DNA from: Phenylobacterium sp. NIBR 498073
GTDB lineage: Bacteria; Pseudomonadota; Alphaproteobacteria; Caulobacterales; Caulobacteraceae
Direction: 5' to 3'
Assembly: GCF_027286305.1 (NCBI RefSeq)
Contig: NZ_CP114599.1
Location: 2,914,001-2,978,000, forward strand
DNA length: 64,000 nt
A program made the translations under genes and the position numbers. The notes below the pieces were generated by a model. That model had not been told where the DNA came from and searched no databases. It saw only the letters and a program-made list of their open reading frames with translations. Of this stretch, positions 27,301 to 36,510 are shown piece after piece; within the stretch, counting starts at the first letter, position 1; the number at the start of each line of letters is the position of its first letter.

Positions 27301-27732
27301 TTAGGCCTCCACGATTTCGAGGCCCATCGAGCGCGCGGAGCCCTCGATGATCTTGGCGGCGGATTCAACGTCGTTGGCGTTGAGGTCCTTCATCTTCTTC
27401 TCGGCGATTTCACGCAGCTGGGTGCGCGAGATCTTGCCGGCGTTCTCACGGCCCGGAGCCTTCGAACCCGACTTCAGGCCCAGGGCCTGCTTGATGTAGT
27501 GGGTCGCCGGCGGGGTCTTGGTGACGAAGGTGAAGGACTTGTCCTGATAGACCGTGATCACGGTCGGCAGGGGCGTGCCCTTGGCTTCCTTCTCGGTGCG
27601 GGCGTTGAACTCCTTGCAGAAGCCCATGATGTTGACGCCGCGCTGACCCAGCGCCGGGCCGATCGGCGGCGACGGGGTGGCGGAGCCCGCGGGCACCTGC
27701 AGCTTGATATAGCCCAGAATCTTCTTGGCCAT
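27301..27732 (-). CDS. rplK: 50S ribosomal protein L11
   Basis: L11, 143 residues, binds the GTPase-associated centre of 23S rRNA and is needed for RelA activation. It starts [27 protein letters not shown] (Pro-rich thiostrepton-site segment) at 27732 and includes [19 protein letters not shown]. Length is standard. Confidence 0.97.
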   Translation of the reverse strand: MAKKILGYIKLQVPAGSATPSPPIGPALGQRGVNIMGFCKEFNARTEKEAKGTPLPTVITVYQDKSFTFVTKTPPATHYIKQALGLKSGSKAPGRENAGKISRTQLREIAEKKMKDLNANDVESAAKIIEGSARSMGLEIVEA

Positions 27733-27903
27733 TGTTTCTCCTCGTGACCGCAAACCGGTCGGTTGAGCCGTGGTGCGGGGTTAGGTGGCCCTCCCCTCCC
27801 ACGGATTTGACGCGCTTCCGCGCAAACCGGGCGACGAGTCGCCGACCGGAAGGGCGCGCTCATAGCAGGCCCCGCCGCCCGCCGCAACGGTCGCGGCGGA
27901 ATG

Positions 27904-27932
27904 AAAAAGGGCGGCGCCCGCAAGCGCCGCCC
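27904..27932 (-). terminator. hairpin terminator after nusG
   Basis: On the minus strand GGGCGGCGC and GCGCCGCCC (arms 27924-27932 and 27909-27917) pair around a 6-base loop and run into TTTTTC. It lies about 30 bases after the nusG stop, so nusG and rplK may be partly uncoupled, with either readthrough or a second promoter upstream of rplK in 27733-27903. Confidence 0.85.
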
Positions 27933-27962
27933 CGAAACTCTAGGACCGTTATCGGCCGACCC

Positions 27963-28538
27963 TTAGCCGCCGAGCTTCTCGACCTGACCGTATTCCAGTT
28001 CGACCGGCGTCGCGCGGCCGAAGATCGAGACGGTGACGCGCAGGCGTGCGCGCTCCTCGTCGACGTGCTCGACCGAGCCGTTGAAGCTCGCGAAGGGGCC
28101 GTCGGTGACGCGGACCTGCTCGCCGATCTCGAAGGAGATGGTCGGCTTCGGCCGCTCAACGCCCTCTTCGATGGCGCCGATGATGCGAGCGACTTCCTTC
28201 TCGGAGACTGGCATGGGCTTGGAGCCCGAGCCGAGGAAGCCCGTCACCTTCGGGGTGTTCTTGATGAGGTGGTAGGCCTCGTCCGTCAGCTCCATCTTCA
28301 CCAGCACGTAGCCGGGGAAGAACTTGCGTTCGGCGTTGACCTTGCGGCCGCGACGGATCTCGACGACGTCCTCGGTCGGAACCAGGATGTCGGAGAAGTT
28401 ATCTTCAAGACCCTGGCTCTTGGCCTGCTCGCGGATCGACTCGGCCACCTTCTTCTCGAAGTTCGAGTAGGCGTGGACGATGTACCACTTGTGGCGCGGG
28501 TTCGGGGCGATGGGAGCTTCGGCGTTCATATCTGTCAT
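27963..28538 (-). CDS. nusG: transcription termination/antitermination factor NusG
   Basis: NusG, 191 residues from ATG 28538. The NGN domain has KWYIVHAYSNFEKKVAESI and GYVLVKMELTDEAYHLIKNTPKV-type sequence; the C-terminal KOW domain has VTDGPFASFNGSVEHVDEE. It binds RNA polymerase and, through the KOW, Rho or S10. The ATG overlaps the TGA of secE by one base. A second in-frame ATG lies three codons in. Confidence 0.96.
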   Translation of the reverse strand: MTDMNAEAPIAPNPRHKWYIVHAYSNFEKKVAESIREQAKSQGLEDNFSDILVPTEDVVEIRRGRKVNAERKFFPGYVLVKMELTDEAYHLIKNTPKVTGFLGSGSKPMPVSEKEVARIIGAIEEGVERPKPTISFEIGEQVRVTDGPFASFNGSVEHVDEERARLRVTVSIFGRATPVELEYGQVEKLGG

Positions 28539-28849
28539 CAAGCCCCGTTCGCGAGTTTGAGCACGAGGTTCATGCTCGCACCCAGTCCAAGGTCGACCAC
28601 CGCCAGGAACGCACAGGCCAGCACCACCATGATCCCGACCATCACCGAGGTGATCCAGGTCTCCTTGCGGGTGGTCCAGGTGATCTTGCGGGCCTCGGCG
28701 CGCACCTCGCGGGCGAACTGCGCCGGGCTGGTCTTCTTCTTTTTGGCCGGGGCGTCCTGCGCCAGGGCCGAGGCAGGGGCGATCGCCGCAGCCGTCTTGC
28801 TGGCGCGGTTCTTCATCGCTTGCGGGGACGAACCCGGTTTCCTGGCCAT
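28538..28849 (-). CDS. secE: preprotein translocase subunit SecE
   Basis: 103 residues. The conserved amphipathic region REVRAEARKITWTTRKETW is followed by one transmembrane helix, the usual short SecE of most bacteria. An N-terminal Ala/Lys-rich extension of about 40 residues is likely disordered. It forms the SecYEG channel in the inner membrane. It follows trnW and overlaps nusG. Confidence 0.95.
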   Translation of the reverse strand: MARKPGSSPQAMKNRASKTAAAIAPASALAQDAPAKKKKTSPAQFAREVRAEARKITWTTRKETWITSVMVGIMVVLACAFLAVVDLGLGASMNLVLKLANGA

Positions 28850-28915
28850 CAGGCTCTTACGACTCTCTTCAGTTGGGCGGCGGACGTTCCGCGCCCGGCA
28901 TACTCATATAGTGAA

Positions 28916-28991
28916 TGGCAGGAGTGGAGGGACTCGAACCCCCGGCCCTCGGTTTTGGAGACCGATGCTCTACCAGCTGAGCTACACTCCT
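28916..28991 (-). tRNA. trnW: tRNA-Trp (CCA anticodon)
   Basis: A 76-base cloverleaf on the minus strand with acceptor AGGAGTG pairing CACTCCT, D arm, anticodon stem CGGTC/GACCG-type with CCA anticodon, T arm GGGTTCGAGTCCC and an encoded 3' CCA. It lies just upstream of secE, an arrangement common in bacteria. Confidence 0.97.
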
Positions 28992-29294
28992 ACACGGCCC
29001 GACCTGACCGCTGCAGCCTGCCCTTACTCCGCTTTCGTCTGACCGCAAACCGTTCAAACGCTAGGTTGGCGAACCGTGATCTGAGCACCGTTCGTGCCGC
29101 CCCTGGCGGTGTAAAATGACAAACTCCAACGATGTCGGGTAGGACGGAGGCGTATGACGCAAACCGGTTCCCATTTCAAGCCTCTTCGACGCGAGGCGAG
29201 CGATCGGCGGCGCGCGGCCTGACCAGTCAATCCGCGACCGGGCGGGATCGCTCCCCCTGCCCTCGCGTTTCCCTGCGGGGAGAAAGGAGCTCCC
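28992..29294. other. intergenic region upstream of trnW
   Basis: About 300 bases between minus-strand trnW and a small plus-strand gene. The trnW-secE promoter should lie here, but no convincing -35/-10 pair was found. Nothing else recognised. Confidence 0.4.
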
Positions 29295-29477
29295 ATGACA
29301 GCCAAGCGCCAGGACCGCAGCGATGCGGCGCGAAACCGCGACGAAGACATGAAGCCAGGCCGCCCGCCCCGGCCGGCGACCGAACCGGCCGGCTCGGAAG
29401 GTTCGGCGCGCAATGCCAAGACCCTGACCGATCCGGCGACCGGCGAGCCCCAGCCCGGCGCGCCGAAGCCCGCCTAG
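29295..29477 (+). CDS. small disordered hydrophilic protein
   Basis: 60 residues from an ATG preceded by AAAGGAG at 7-bp spacing. Composition is dominated by Lys, Arg, Pro, Gly, Ala and Asp, with no hydrophobic stretch, so it should be unfolded. No family recognised. Its TAG stop shares the CTAG tetramer with the stop of the convergent lipoprotein gene. The good ribosome site is the main support that it is real. Confidence 0.5.
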   Translation: MTAKRQDRSDAARNRDEDMKPGRPPRPATEPAGSEGSARNAKTLTDPATGEPQPGAPKPA

Positions 29478-29824
29478 GGAGCGGGCGTACCCGCGCACTC
29501 CAGACCGAGGTACTCGACCTCGACGTCCGACAGCTTGATGCCGCACGCCCCGACTTCTCCGGCGGCGTGGCCGGTCACTGATATCCCGACCTTCCTCGAC
29601 AGATCGACCGCCGGATTGGCGGCGGCCAGGTCATAGGATTTGCCGCCGGACTTGATCGTCACGCATCCCGGCGTCGGCCCGGCGACCGGACACCCAACTG
29701 CGGTCACCCGTTCGCCCTGCGGCGCGGCCGAGGCCTCCGCCTGCCCGCTCCCCTGCCCGCTGCAGCCGCTAGTCACGACGGCCGCCAAGACGATCGCCGC
29801 CATACTCCCAAAGGTTACGCGCAT
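29474..29824 (-). CDS. small exported lipoprotein
   Basis: 116 residues from ATG 29824. A hydrophobic N-terminus leads to VTSGC, a plausible lipobox with the lipid-modified Cys at residue 21. The mature part has Cys pairs (VGCPVAGPTPGCVTIKSG and GACGIKLSD ... GLEC) that may form disulfides in the periplasm. Function unknown. Its stop codon overlaps that of the opposing small gene at CTAG. Confidence 0.7.
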   Translation of the reverse strand: MRVTFGSMAAIVLAAVVTSGCSGQGSGQAEASAAPQGERVTAVGCPVAGPTPGCVTIKSGGKSYDLAAANPAVDLSRKVGISVTGHAAGEVGACGIKLSDVEVEYLGLECAGTPAP

Positions 29825-30236
29825 GCTGTTTCCGTCCCTCCCGCACACGACACGTCCTTTTCGGACAAACTTGACTGTGCGCTTGGGTTATTAGCCCGGC
29901 AATTCAAGAAATTGACGGGTGCGTCAAATCTGGAATCAGCTGCCAACTCTTTGATTCAATGGGTACGAACGCCCGGCAAGGGCCGGCCGGCCGCGCCCGC
30001 TCCATCGCACCTCCACACGAAATCACGGCGATCTCGGCGCCCGGCGCACACTCCCAGAGAACCGGCGGCGAAGGGCGACGCGGGCGCTGCTCGCGCCTGC
30101 GTCCTGGGACGGCCCTTTGGTTGAGCCGGCTGAACCCAGGGCGGCGCCAACGCATTCTATGCTGGCGCTTGATGGTGGTGTCTAATGTCGCTGAACCTCT
30201 TTCGCGGTCGAACTTGAGAGCTTGGGGAGACCTTTT
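29825..30236. other. intergenic region between the lipoprotein and the CVNH-crystallin gene
   Basis: About 410 bases between two divergent genes. A small inverted repeat TTGACG-GGTG-CGTCAA lies at 29912-29927. Another, GTCC/GGAC around TTTTC, lies at 29861-29873. No promoter, RNA or coding sequence could be assigned with confidence; both genes should be driven from here. Confidence 0.4.
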
Positions 30237-31022
30237 ATGAAGCCATGGATCGCAGCTGCGGCGCTCGCCGTGCTGTGTGGCGCGCCGGCGCAGGCGCAAC
30301 CGCAGCCGCAGGACCAGAGATGGGGCGGTGGATGGAACCAGGCCCCCGCGGGCAGCTACCAGCGGTTCTGCCGCGACATCCGCGTCAACGGCGACACCCT
30401 GACCGCCAGCTGCGAAGACATGCGCGGCCGTTGGAACTACAGCAGCCTTCGCTATCGCGACTGCCGCGGCGACATCGGCGCCGACAATGGACGGCTGGTC
30501 TGCTCGTGGGGCGGCGGCGGTGGCGGCGGCTGGGGCCAACTGCCCTCGGGCAGCTACCAGCAGAGCTGCCGTGACCCGCGCGTCAGCGGCAGCACCCTGA
30601 CGGCCAGCTGCCGCGACGATCGCGGTCGCTGGAACTATAGCAGCCTCAATTTCCGCAACTGCCGGAGCGACATCGGCAACGCCAACGGCCGCCTGGTGTG
30701 CGGCTGGAACGGCGGCGGCGGCGGTCCCAATCCGCCCCCGTGGGGCGGCGGCGCCAACAACAGCACCCTGATGCTGTATTCGGCGCCCGATTTCGGCGGC
30801 CAAGCCTACCAGGCGACTCGTGAGGTCACCAACCTGCCCCGGCAGTTCAATGACAAGGCCATGAGCCTGCGCATCGAGGGCCGCGGCTCCTGGCAGATCT
30901 GCAGCGACAGCGATTTCCGCGGCCGTTGCCAGATCTTCGATCGAGACGTCAGCGACCTGCGCCAATACGGCCTGGGCGAAGCCGTCACCTCGATGCGTCC
31001 GATCAACGGCCGGCTTTACTGA
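30237..31022 (+). CDS. secreted protein with two CVNH-like domains and a beta-gamma-crystallin domain
   Basis: 261 residues from ATG 30237, preceded by GGGGAGACC. A signal peptide ends AQA near residue 20. Residues 36-91 and 103-157 are two copies of a cyanovirin-N homology (CVNH)-like unit: GSYQxxCRDxRVxGxTLTASC, then [19 protein letters not shown], then NGRLVC. Gly-rich linkers separate them. Residues 176-255 resemble a beta-gamma-crystallin domain ([21 protein letters not shown] and [19 protein letters not shown]). Carbohydrate binding by CVNH and calcium-stabilised folding by crystallin domains are known for the families; the role here is unknown. A terminator follows. Confidence 0.85.
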   Translation: MKPWIAAAALAVLCGAPAQAQPQPQDQRWGGGWNQAPAGSYQRFCRDIRVNGDTLTASCEDMRGRWNYSSLRYRDCRGDIGADNGRLVCSWGGGGGGGWGQLPSGSYQQSCRDPRVSGSTLTASCRDDRGRWNYSSLNFRNCRSDIGNANGRLVCGWNGGGGGPNPPPWGGGANNSTLMLYSAPDFGGQAYQATREVTNLPRQFNDKAMSLRIEGRGSWQICSDSDFRGRCQIFDRDVSDLRQYGLGEAVTSMRPINGRLY

Positions 31023-31044
31023 GCCGACGCGCTGGGAACGATCA

Positions 31045-31080
31045 GGGCCGTCGGGAGCGATCCCGGCGGCCCTTCTTCTT
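31045..31080 (+). terminator. terminator after the CVNH-crystallin gene
   Basis: GGGCCG (31045-31050) pairs with CGGCCC (31067-31072), with an inner CGGGA/TCCCG and a GCGA loop, followed by TTCTTCTT. It points with the upstream plus-strand gene. Confidence 0.8.
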
Positions 31081-31096
31081 GACCTCGCATCCGGTC

Positions 31097-31131
31097 AACG
31101 AAAAGGCCGCCGAGGTTTCCCTCGGCGGCCT
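31097..31131 (-). terminator. tuf-2 intrinsic terminator
   Basis: The same 12-bp stem with GAAA loop as after tuf-1 (arms 31104-31115 and 31120-31131), followed on the minus strand by TTTTCG. One base in the T-rich tail differs from the tuf-1 copy. Confidence 0.92.
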
Positions 31132-31165
31132 GATCTCTAGGTCTGTCGACCGTGGCTTAGATCGC

Positions 31166-32356
<1,191 letters not shown>

Positions 32357-32389
32357 CGGGGTCCTGCCGGCGGTTGAAAATCAGAAGGT

Positions 32390-32463
32390 TGGAGCGGGTA
32401 GCGGGAATCGAACCCGCATCCTCAGCTTGGAAGGCTGCTGCACTACCATTGTGCTATACCCGC
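32390..32463 (-). tRNA. trnG: tRNA-Gly (TCC anticodon)
   Basis: A 74-base cloverleaf on the minus strand: acceptor GCGGGTA/TACCCGC, anticodon loop CTTCCAA with TCC, T arm GCGGGTTCGATTCCCGC, and an encoded CCA. It lies 33 bases upstream of tuf-2 and downstream of trnY. Confidence 0.97.
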
Positions 32464-32518
32464 CGCTGAAGGATGCGCGGGGTCGCGCCAGTCTCCTTAA
32501 AAGTCACGCTCCGGCGCG

Positions 32519-32604
32519 TGGTGGGGGAAGCAGGACTCGAACCTGCGAAGGCGTACGCCAGCGGATTTACAGTCCGCCCCCTTTGCCGCTCGGGACATTC
32601 CCCC
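32519..32604 (-). tRNA. trnY: tRNA-Tyr (GTA anticodon)
   Basis: An 86-base class II tRNA with a long variable arm, acceptor GGGGGAA-type paired to the CCCCC end, anticodon loop CTGTAAA with GTA, T arm GCAGGTTCGAGTCCTGC and an encoded CCA. First gene of the trnY-trnG-tuf unit. Confidence 0.97.
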
Positions 32605-32688
32605 AGCGCGCTCGGAGCCAGATCGGATGCCTGGACACTGCTCCCCGCCTGAGCGAAGAACCCGTCCGGCCCCCGATTTGGAGCGCGT

Positions 32689-32717
32689 CTTATAGTGTCC
32701 TCCCCTCGCGAACGCAA
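32689..32717 (-). promoter_or_regulatory. trnY-trnG-tuf promoter
   Basis: On the minus strand TTGCGT (32717-32712) and TATAAG (32694-32689) are spaced by exactly 17 bases, about 85 bases before the mature trnY 5' end. It overlaps the start of the divergent rlmB gene. Confidence 0.65.
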
Positions 32718-33492
32718 CGCGCACTCGAAAGGTCCGAGAAAATCGGGCCCGAGACCCTTCAACCGCAAGCCAGACAACGGTTCTGACGACTGGCTGTGGG
32801 GCTGGCACGCGGTTACGGCCGCACTTTCCAACAGGAAAAGAAGCGCGCCGCAGCGACTTTTGGCGACGCCTGACCGGGCCAAGGAGCTCGAATCTCGATT
32901 CGGCCGCCCGAAGGCGCTTGAGGTCGTCGAGTCGGCTGCGATCGGCCAGATTCTGCCTCAGGGAGCCGTCCATCAGGGAATCGCCCTGCGCATCCCGCCG
33001 CTCGATTCGGTGGCGCTCGAAGATTTCGCGCCGGCGCGCGGCGCCGTGCTCCTGATGCTGGACCAGGTCACCGACCCCCAGAACGTCGGCGCGATCCTGC
33101 GTTCGGCCGCCGCCTTCGGGGCCGCCGGGGTGATCCTCCAGGACCGCCACGCCCCCAAACTGACCGGCGCCCTGGCCAAGGCCGCAGTCGGCGCGGTGGA
33201 CAAGATCCCGACCGCTCACGTGGTCAACCTGTCGCGCGCTCTGGAAACCCTGGCCGACCTCGGCTGGCGGGCGGTCGGCCTGGACGGGCATACAGAGACC
33301 TATCTCGACCAGGCGCTGGACGGCGGCCCGACCGTGCTCGTCCTGGGCTCCGAGGGAGAGGGCCTTCGCCGCCTGGTGGCCGAACACTGCGACGAGCTGG
33401 CCAAGATCCCGATGCCCGGAGGCTTCGAGAGCCTGAACGTGTCGGCCGCCGCGGCGGTCGCGCTCTATGAGGCCAGCCGGACCCGCACCTAG
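32695..33492 (+). CDS. rlmB: 23S rRNA (guanosine-2'-O-)-methyltransferase RlmB-like (SPOUT)
   Basis: 265 residues with a GTG start at 32695. After a basic, disordered N-terminus, the substrate-binding part has WGWHAVTAAL. The SpoU methyltransferase domain carries three motifs: DQVTDPQNVGAILRSAAAFG, VLGSEGEGLRRLV and IPMPGGFESLNVSAAAAVALYE, the knot that binds SAM. RlmB methylates G2251 in the P-site loop; TrmH-type relatives act on tRNA, so the target is inferred. The start is embedded in the divergent tRNA promoter. Confidence 0.88.
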   Translation: MSSPRERNAHSKGPRKSGPRPFNRKPDNGSDDWLWGWHAVTAALSNRKRSAPQRLLATPDRAKELESRFGRPKALEVVESAAIGQILPQGAVHQGIALRIPPLDSVALEDFAPARGAVLLMLDQVTDPQNVGAILRSAAAFGAAGVILQDRHAPKLTGALAKAAVGAVDKIPTAHVVNLSRALETLADLGWRAVGLDGHTETYLDQALDGGPTVLVLGSEGEGLRRLVAEHCDELAKIPMPGGFESLNVSAAAAVALYEASRTRT

Positions 33493-33571
33493 AAATCCAT
33501 GAGACGGGAAAGTCATTCGCCGCGCCGCTAAGCGGTTGCGGAGCGGCGGCGGCTGTCGCATTCAAGGCCCG

Positions 33572-34294
33572 ATGATCGAAAGCCTCCTCGCCCCAGGCGC
33601 CCTCGCCGCCCTCTTCTCCGTCTTGATGATCGACCTGGTGCTGGCCGGGGACAACGCCGTGGCCGTCGGCCTGGCCGCCGCCGGCCTGCCGCCCGAACAG
33701 CGACGCAAGGCCATTCTCTGGGGCCTGGCCGCCGCGGTGACCATGCGGATCGGCTTTGCACTGGTCACCGCCCAGTTGCTCGGGATCGTCGGCCTGCTGT
33801 TCGCCGGCGGGATATTGCTGCTGTGGGTCTGCTGGAAGATGTGGCGCGAGCTGCGCGAACAAGCCGCCCACGACGAAGCCATCGCCGAGGCGGTGATGGA
33901 CGCCGACCCCACCACCGAACCTTCGCCCCAGGCGGTCGCCCGCCAGCCGAAAACCTTCCGCGCCGCGTTCATCCAGATCCTGATCGCCGACCTGTCGATG
34001 TCGCTGGACAACGTGCTCGCCGTCGCCGGCGCCGCGCGCGAGCATCCGGCCATCCTGGTGTTCGGCCTGCTGCTGTCGATCGCGCTGATGGGCGTGGCCG
34101 CCAGCTACATCGCCCGTCTGCTGCACAAGTATCGCTGGATCGGCTACATCGGCCTGGCCATCGTGCTCTACGTCGCGCTGCACATGATGTGGCAGGGCCA
34201 CCAGGACATCATCCGCGACCTCGGCTACCTGCCGGCCTACAACGCCGCCATGCCCGACTTCCTCGACATCCAGCCCACGGCCCCTGCGCACTAA
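33572..34294 (+). CDS. TerC/YjbE family integral membrane protein
   Basis: 240 residues from ATG 33572. The two conserved intramembrane motifs, MIDLVLAGDNAVAVGLA near the N-terminus and ADLSMSLDNVLAVAGA in the second half, are typical of TerC-like transporters linked to manganese or other metal export. About seven transmembrane helices can be seen, with a soluble loop between the two halves. Specific substrate is unknown. It is followed by a terminator. Confidence 0.87.
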   Translation: MIESLLAPGALAALFSVLMIDLVLAGDNAVAVGLAAAGLPPEQRRKAILWGLAAAVTMRIGFALVTAQLLGIVGLLFAGGILLLWVCWKMWRELREQAAHDEAIAEAVMDADPTTEPSPQAVARQPKTFRAAFIQILIADLSMSLDNVLAVAGAAREHPAILVFGLLLSIALMGVAASYIARLLHKYRWIGYIGLAIVLYVALHMMWQGHQDIIRDLGYLPAYNAAMPDFLDIQPTAPAH

Positions 34295-34317
34295 GCGCGC
34301 GGCAAGCCGGATTTGCG

Positions 34318-34352
34318 ACGCCGTCGAGCTCCACGCTCGGCGGCGTTGTCGT
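34318..34352 (+). terminator. terminator after TerC-like gene
   Basis: ACGCCG (34318-34323) pairs with CGGCGT (34341-34346), with inner CGAG/CTCG and a U-G pair, followed by TGTCGTTT. Moderate T content. Confidence 0.7.
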
Positions 34353-34356
34353 TTGG

Positions 34357-34659
34357 CTAGACCGTCTCGGCGATCCGGCGTGTGGCCTGGGCGATCACCG
34401 CCTCGTTCCGCCGGTAGAACGTCCACTGCTTGATGCGCTTTGGCGTCACCAGTCCGGCCTGCACCAGCAGCCGCATGTGCTCGCTCAAGGTCGGGGCGGT
34501 GACGCCCAGCTTGTCGGCGATGAACACCCCGCACACCCCGTCGTCGACCAGGTCGCCATGCACCTGCGGCGGAAAATGCGCTCGCGGATCCTTGAGCCAG
34601 TCGAGAATCTGCAGCCTCCGCTCATTGGCCAGGGCGCGCAGCAGGTCGGCTATATCCAT
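34357..34659 (-). CDS. ArsR-family winged-helix regulator
   Basis: 100 residues. It opens with LLRALANERRLQILDWL, the usual first helix of ArsR proteins, and has a helix-turn-helix GVTAPTLSEHMRLLVQAGLV, then a wing with KQWTFYRRNE. No clear metal-binding Cys pair is seen (one Cys at about residue 43). It is divergent from the PhzF gene with 27-66 bases between starts, so it probably controls itself and that operon. Confidence 0.85.
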   Translation of the reverse strand: MDIADLLRALANERRLQILDWLKDPRAHFPPQVHGDLVDDGVCGVFIADKLGVTAPTLSEHMRLLVQAGLVTPKRIKQWTFYRRNEAVIAQATRRIAETV

Positions 34660-34725
34660 TTCGGCACTTTGCCAATCGACTAACTTATGTCAAGTCAGCC
34701 CTACCTCCCAGCTTGGATGTCCATC

Positions 34726-35589
34726 ATGGCCGACTATCCGTTCGTCACCCTCGACGTGTTCACCGACACCCGTTTCGGCGGCAACCCGCTGGCGGTGTTC
34801 ACCGACGCCCGCGGTCTCACCGACGCCCAGATGCAATCGCTGGCCGCCGAAATGAACCTCTCGGAGACGACCTTCATCCTGCCGCCGCAGGACCTCGCCA
34901 ACACCGCCCGCGTACGAATCTTCAACCGCACGGCCGAAATGCCGTTCGCCGGGCACCCGTCGGTCGGCACCGGCTGGGTGCTGTCGCAGATGGGCAAGGG
35001 CCAGGCCCTGCGGCTGGAGGTTCCGGCCGGCATCGTCGAGGTCAGCATCGAGGACGGCGGCGGCGTGATCGCCGCGCCGCAGGCCCTGTCGCTGGGCGTG
35101 GAACTGCCGGTCGAGCGCATCGCCGCCTGCGCGGGCCTGTCGCCCGCCGACATCGTCGTCGACGCCCATCGCCCGGTCGAAGCGACGGTCGGCGTCACCT
35201 TCGTCATCGCCCAAGTCACGGCCGAGGCGCTGGGCCGCGCCGCGCCCGACCTGACCGCCTTCCGCCAGGCCGCGATCGACTTCCCCGAGTTCGGCGACCG
35301 CCTCTCGCTGCACCTCTACGCCCGCGACGGCGAGGGACTGCGCGCGCGCATGTTCGCGCCCAACTCCGGTACGGTCGAAGATCCCGCCACCGGCAGCGCC
35401 AACGCCACGCTCGCGGCCCTGCTGCTTTCGCTCTCGGATGCGCCACAGGGCGCCTGGGACATCATCCAGGGCGTCGAGATGGGCCGCCCCTCGCGCCTGC
35501 GGGCCGGCGCCCGGCGCACGGCCGACGGCGTGCGCGCCACCATCGGCGGCGGCTGCGTGCCGGTGCTTAGCGGCCACGCCAGCGTCTGA
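34726..35589 (+). CDS. PhzF family isomerase-like protein
   Basis: 287 residues from ATG 34726 (MADYPFVTLDVFT); ATGs at 34687 and 34717 are alternatives in the same frame. Family motifs: FGGNPLAVF, MNLSETTFI with the Glu equivalent to the catalytic residue of PhzF, FAGHPSVGTGWVL and DPATGSANATLAALL. PhzF enzymes isomerise phenazine precursors, but most relatives have no known substrate and no phenazine genes are here. It overlaps the next gene by one base (TGATG). Confidence 0.87.
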   Translation: MADYPFVTLDVFTDTRFGGNPLAVFTDARGLTDAQMQSLAAEMNLSETTFILPPQDLANTARVRIFNRTAEMPFAGHPSVGTGWVLSQMGKGQALRLEVPAGIVEVSIEDGGGVIAAPQALSLGVELPVERIAACAGLSPADIVVDAHRPVEATVGVTFVIAQVTAEALGRAAPDLTAFRQAAIDFPEFGDRLSLHLYARDGEGLRARMFAPNSGTVEDPATGSANATLAALLLSLSDAPQGAWDIIQGVEMGRPSRLRAGARRTADGVRATIGGGCVPVLSGHASV

Positions 35590-36506
35590 TGGGTCCGCGC
35601 AAGCCCCTCGACCTGTTCGCGTTCAGCGTCATGGTCGCCCTCTGTCTCTGCTGGGGCTTTCAGCAGATCGCCGTGAAGCTGATCGCCGCTGACGTCACCC
35701 CGGTGATGCAGATGGCGCTGCGCTCGGGCATGGCCTCGCTCGTCCTCGGCGCCGTGACCTTCCGCAACGAGGGACGCGGCGCCTTCGCCGACGGCACGCT
35801 GCCTGCCGGTCTGCTGGTCGGGCTGCTGTTCGGACTGGAGTTCCTGTTCATCGCCCAGGGCCTGGTGCTGACCAGCGCCTCGCACATGGTCGTCTTCCTC
35901 TACAGCGCCCCGATCTTCTCGGCGCTCGGCCTGCATCTGCGCTTCCGTGAGGAGCGCCTGAAGGTGCTGCAGTGGATCGGCGTGCTCGTCGCCTTCGGCG
36001 GCATCGCCGTCTCATTCCTCGGCGCGGGCGAGCAGGTCAGCGGCGACATGCTGATCGGCGATGCGATGGGCCTGCTGGCGGGCCTCGCCTGGGGGCTGAC
36101 CACCGTCGCCATCCGCGGCTCGCGCCTCTCCGACGCCCCGGCCGTGAAGACCCTCTTCTATCAGGTCGCCTTTGCCGGGGTGATGCTGCTGGGGATCGCC
36201 TTCCTGCGCGGCGAAACGGCGATCAACCTCACGCCGACGGTCGCCTTGAACCTGGGCTTCCAGACCATCGTCATCACCCTGATCAGCTACGTGATCTGGT
36301 TCTGGCTGCTGCGGAAGTACCTGGCCTCGCGGCTCTCGATCCTGTCGTTCCTGACGCCGCTGTTCGGCGTAGTCTTCAGCGTCGCGATCCTGCACGAACC
36401 GCTGGAACCGGCCTTCGTCGCCGGCGCGCTGCTGGTCCTGGCCGGCATCAGCCTGGTCAGCGGGGCCGAACTGCTGCGCGACCGCTTCGGCCGCGCGGCA
36501 GCTTAG
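35589..36506 (+). CDS. EamA/DMT family transporter
   Basis: 305 residues with about ten transmembrane helices in two repeated halves, as in the drug/metabolite transporter superfamily (EamA). It starts MGPRKPLDLFAFSVMVALCL with CWGFQQIAVKLI next. Substrate unknown; export of a small metabolite is the usual role. Translation is coupled to PhzF. Its stop is only four bases from the end of the convergent metG. Confidence 0.87.
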   Translation: MGPRKPLDLFAFSVMVALCLCWGFQQIAVKLIAADVTPVMQMALRSGMASLVLGAVTFRNEGRGAFADGTLPAGLLVGLLFGLEFLFIAQGLVLTSASHMVVFLYSAPIFSALGLHLRFREERLKVLQWIGVLVAFGGIAVSFLGAGEQVSGDMLIGDAMGLLAGLAWGLTTVAIRGSRLSDAPAVKTLFYQVAFAGVMLLGIAFLRGETAINLTPTVALNLGFQTIVITLISYVIWFWLLRKYLASRLSILSFLTPLFGVVFSVAILHEPLEPAFVAGALLVLAGISLVSGAELLRDRFGRAAA

Positions 36507-36510
36507 GTCG

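Noticed and set aside
29904..30965. 353-codon open frame on the minus strand opposite the CVNH-crystallin gene
   Set aside because: Low-complexity Ala-rich reading, no ribosome site, and it overlaps a secreted protein with clear domains.
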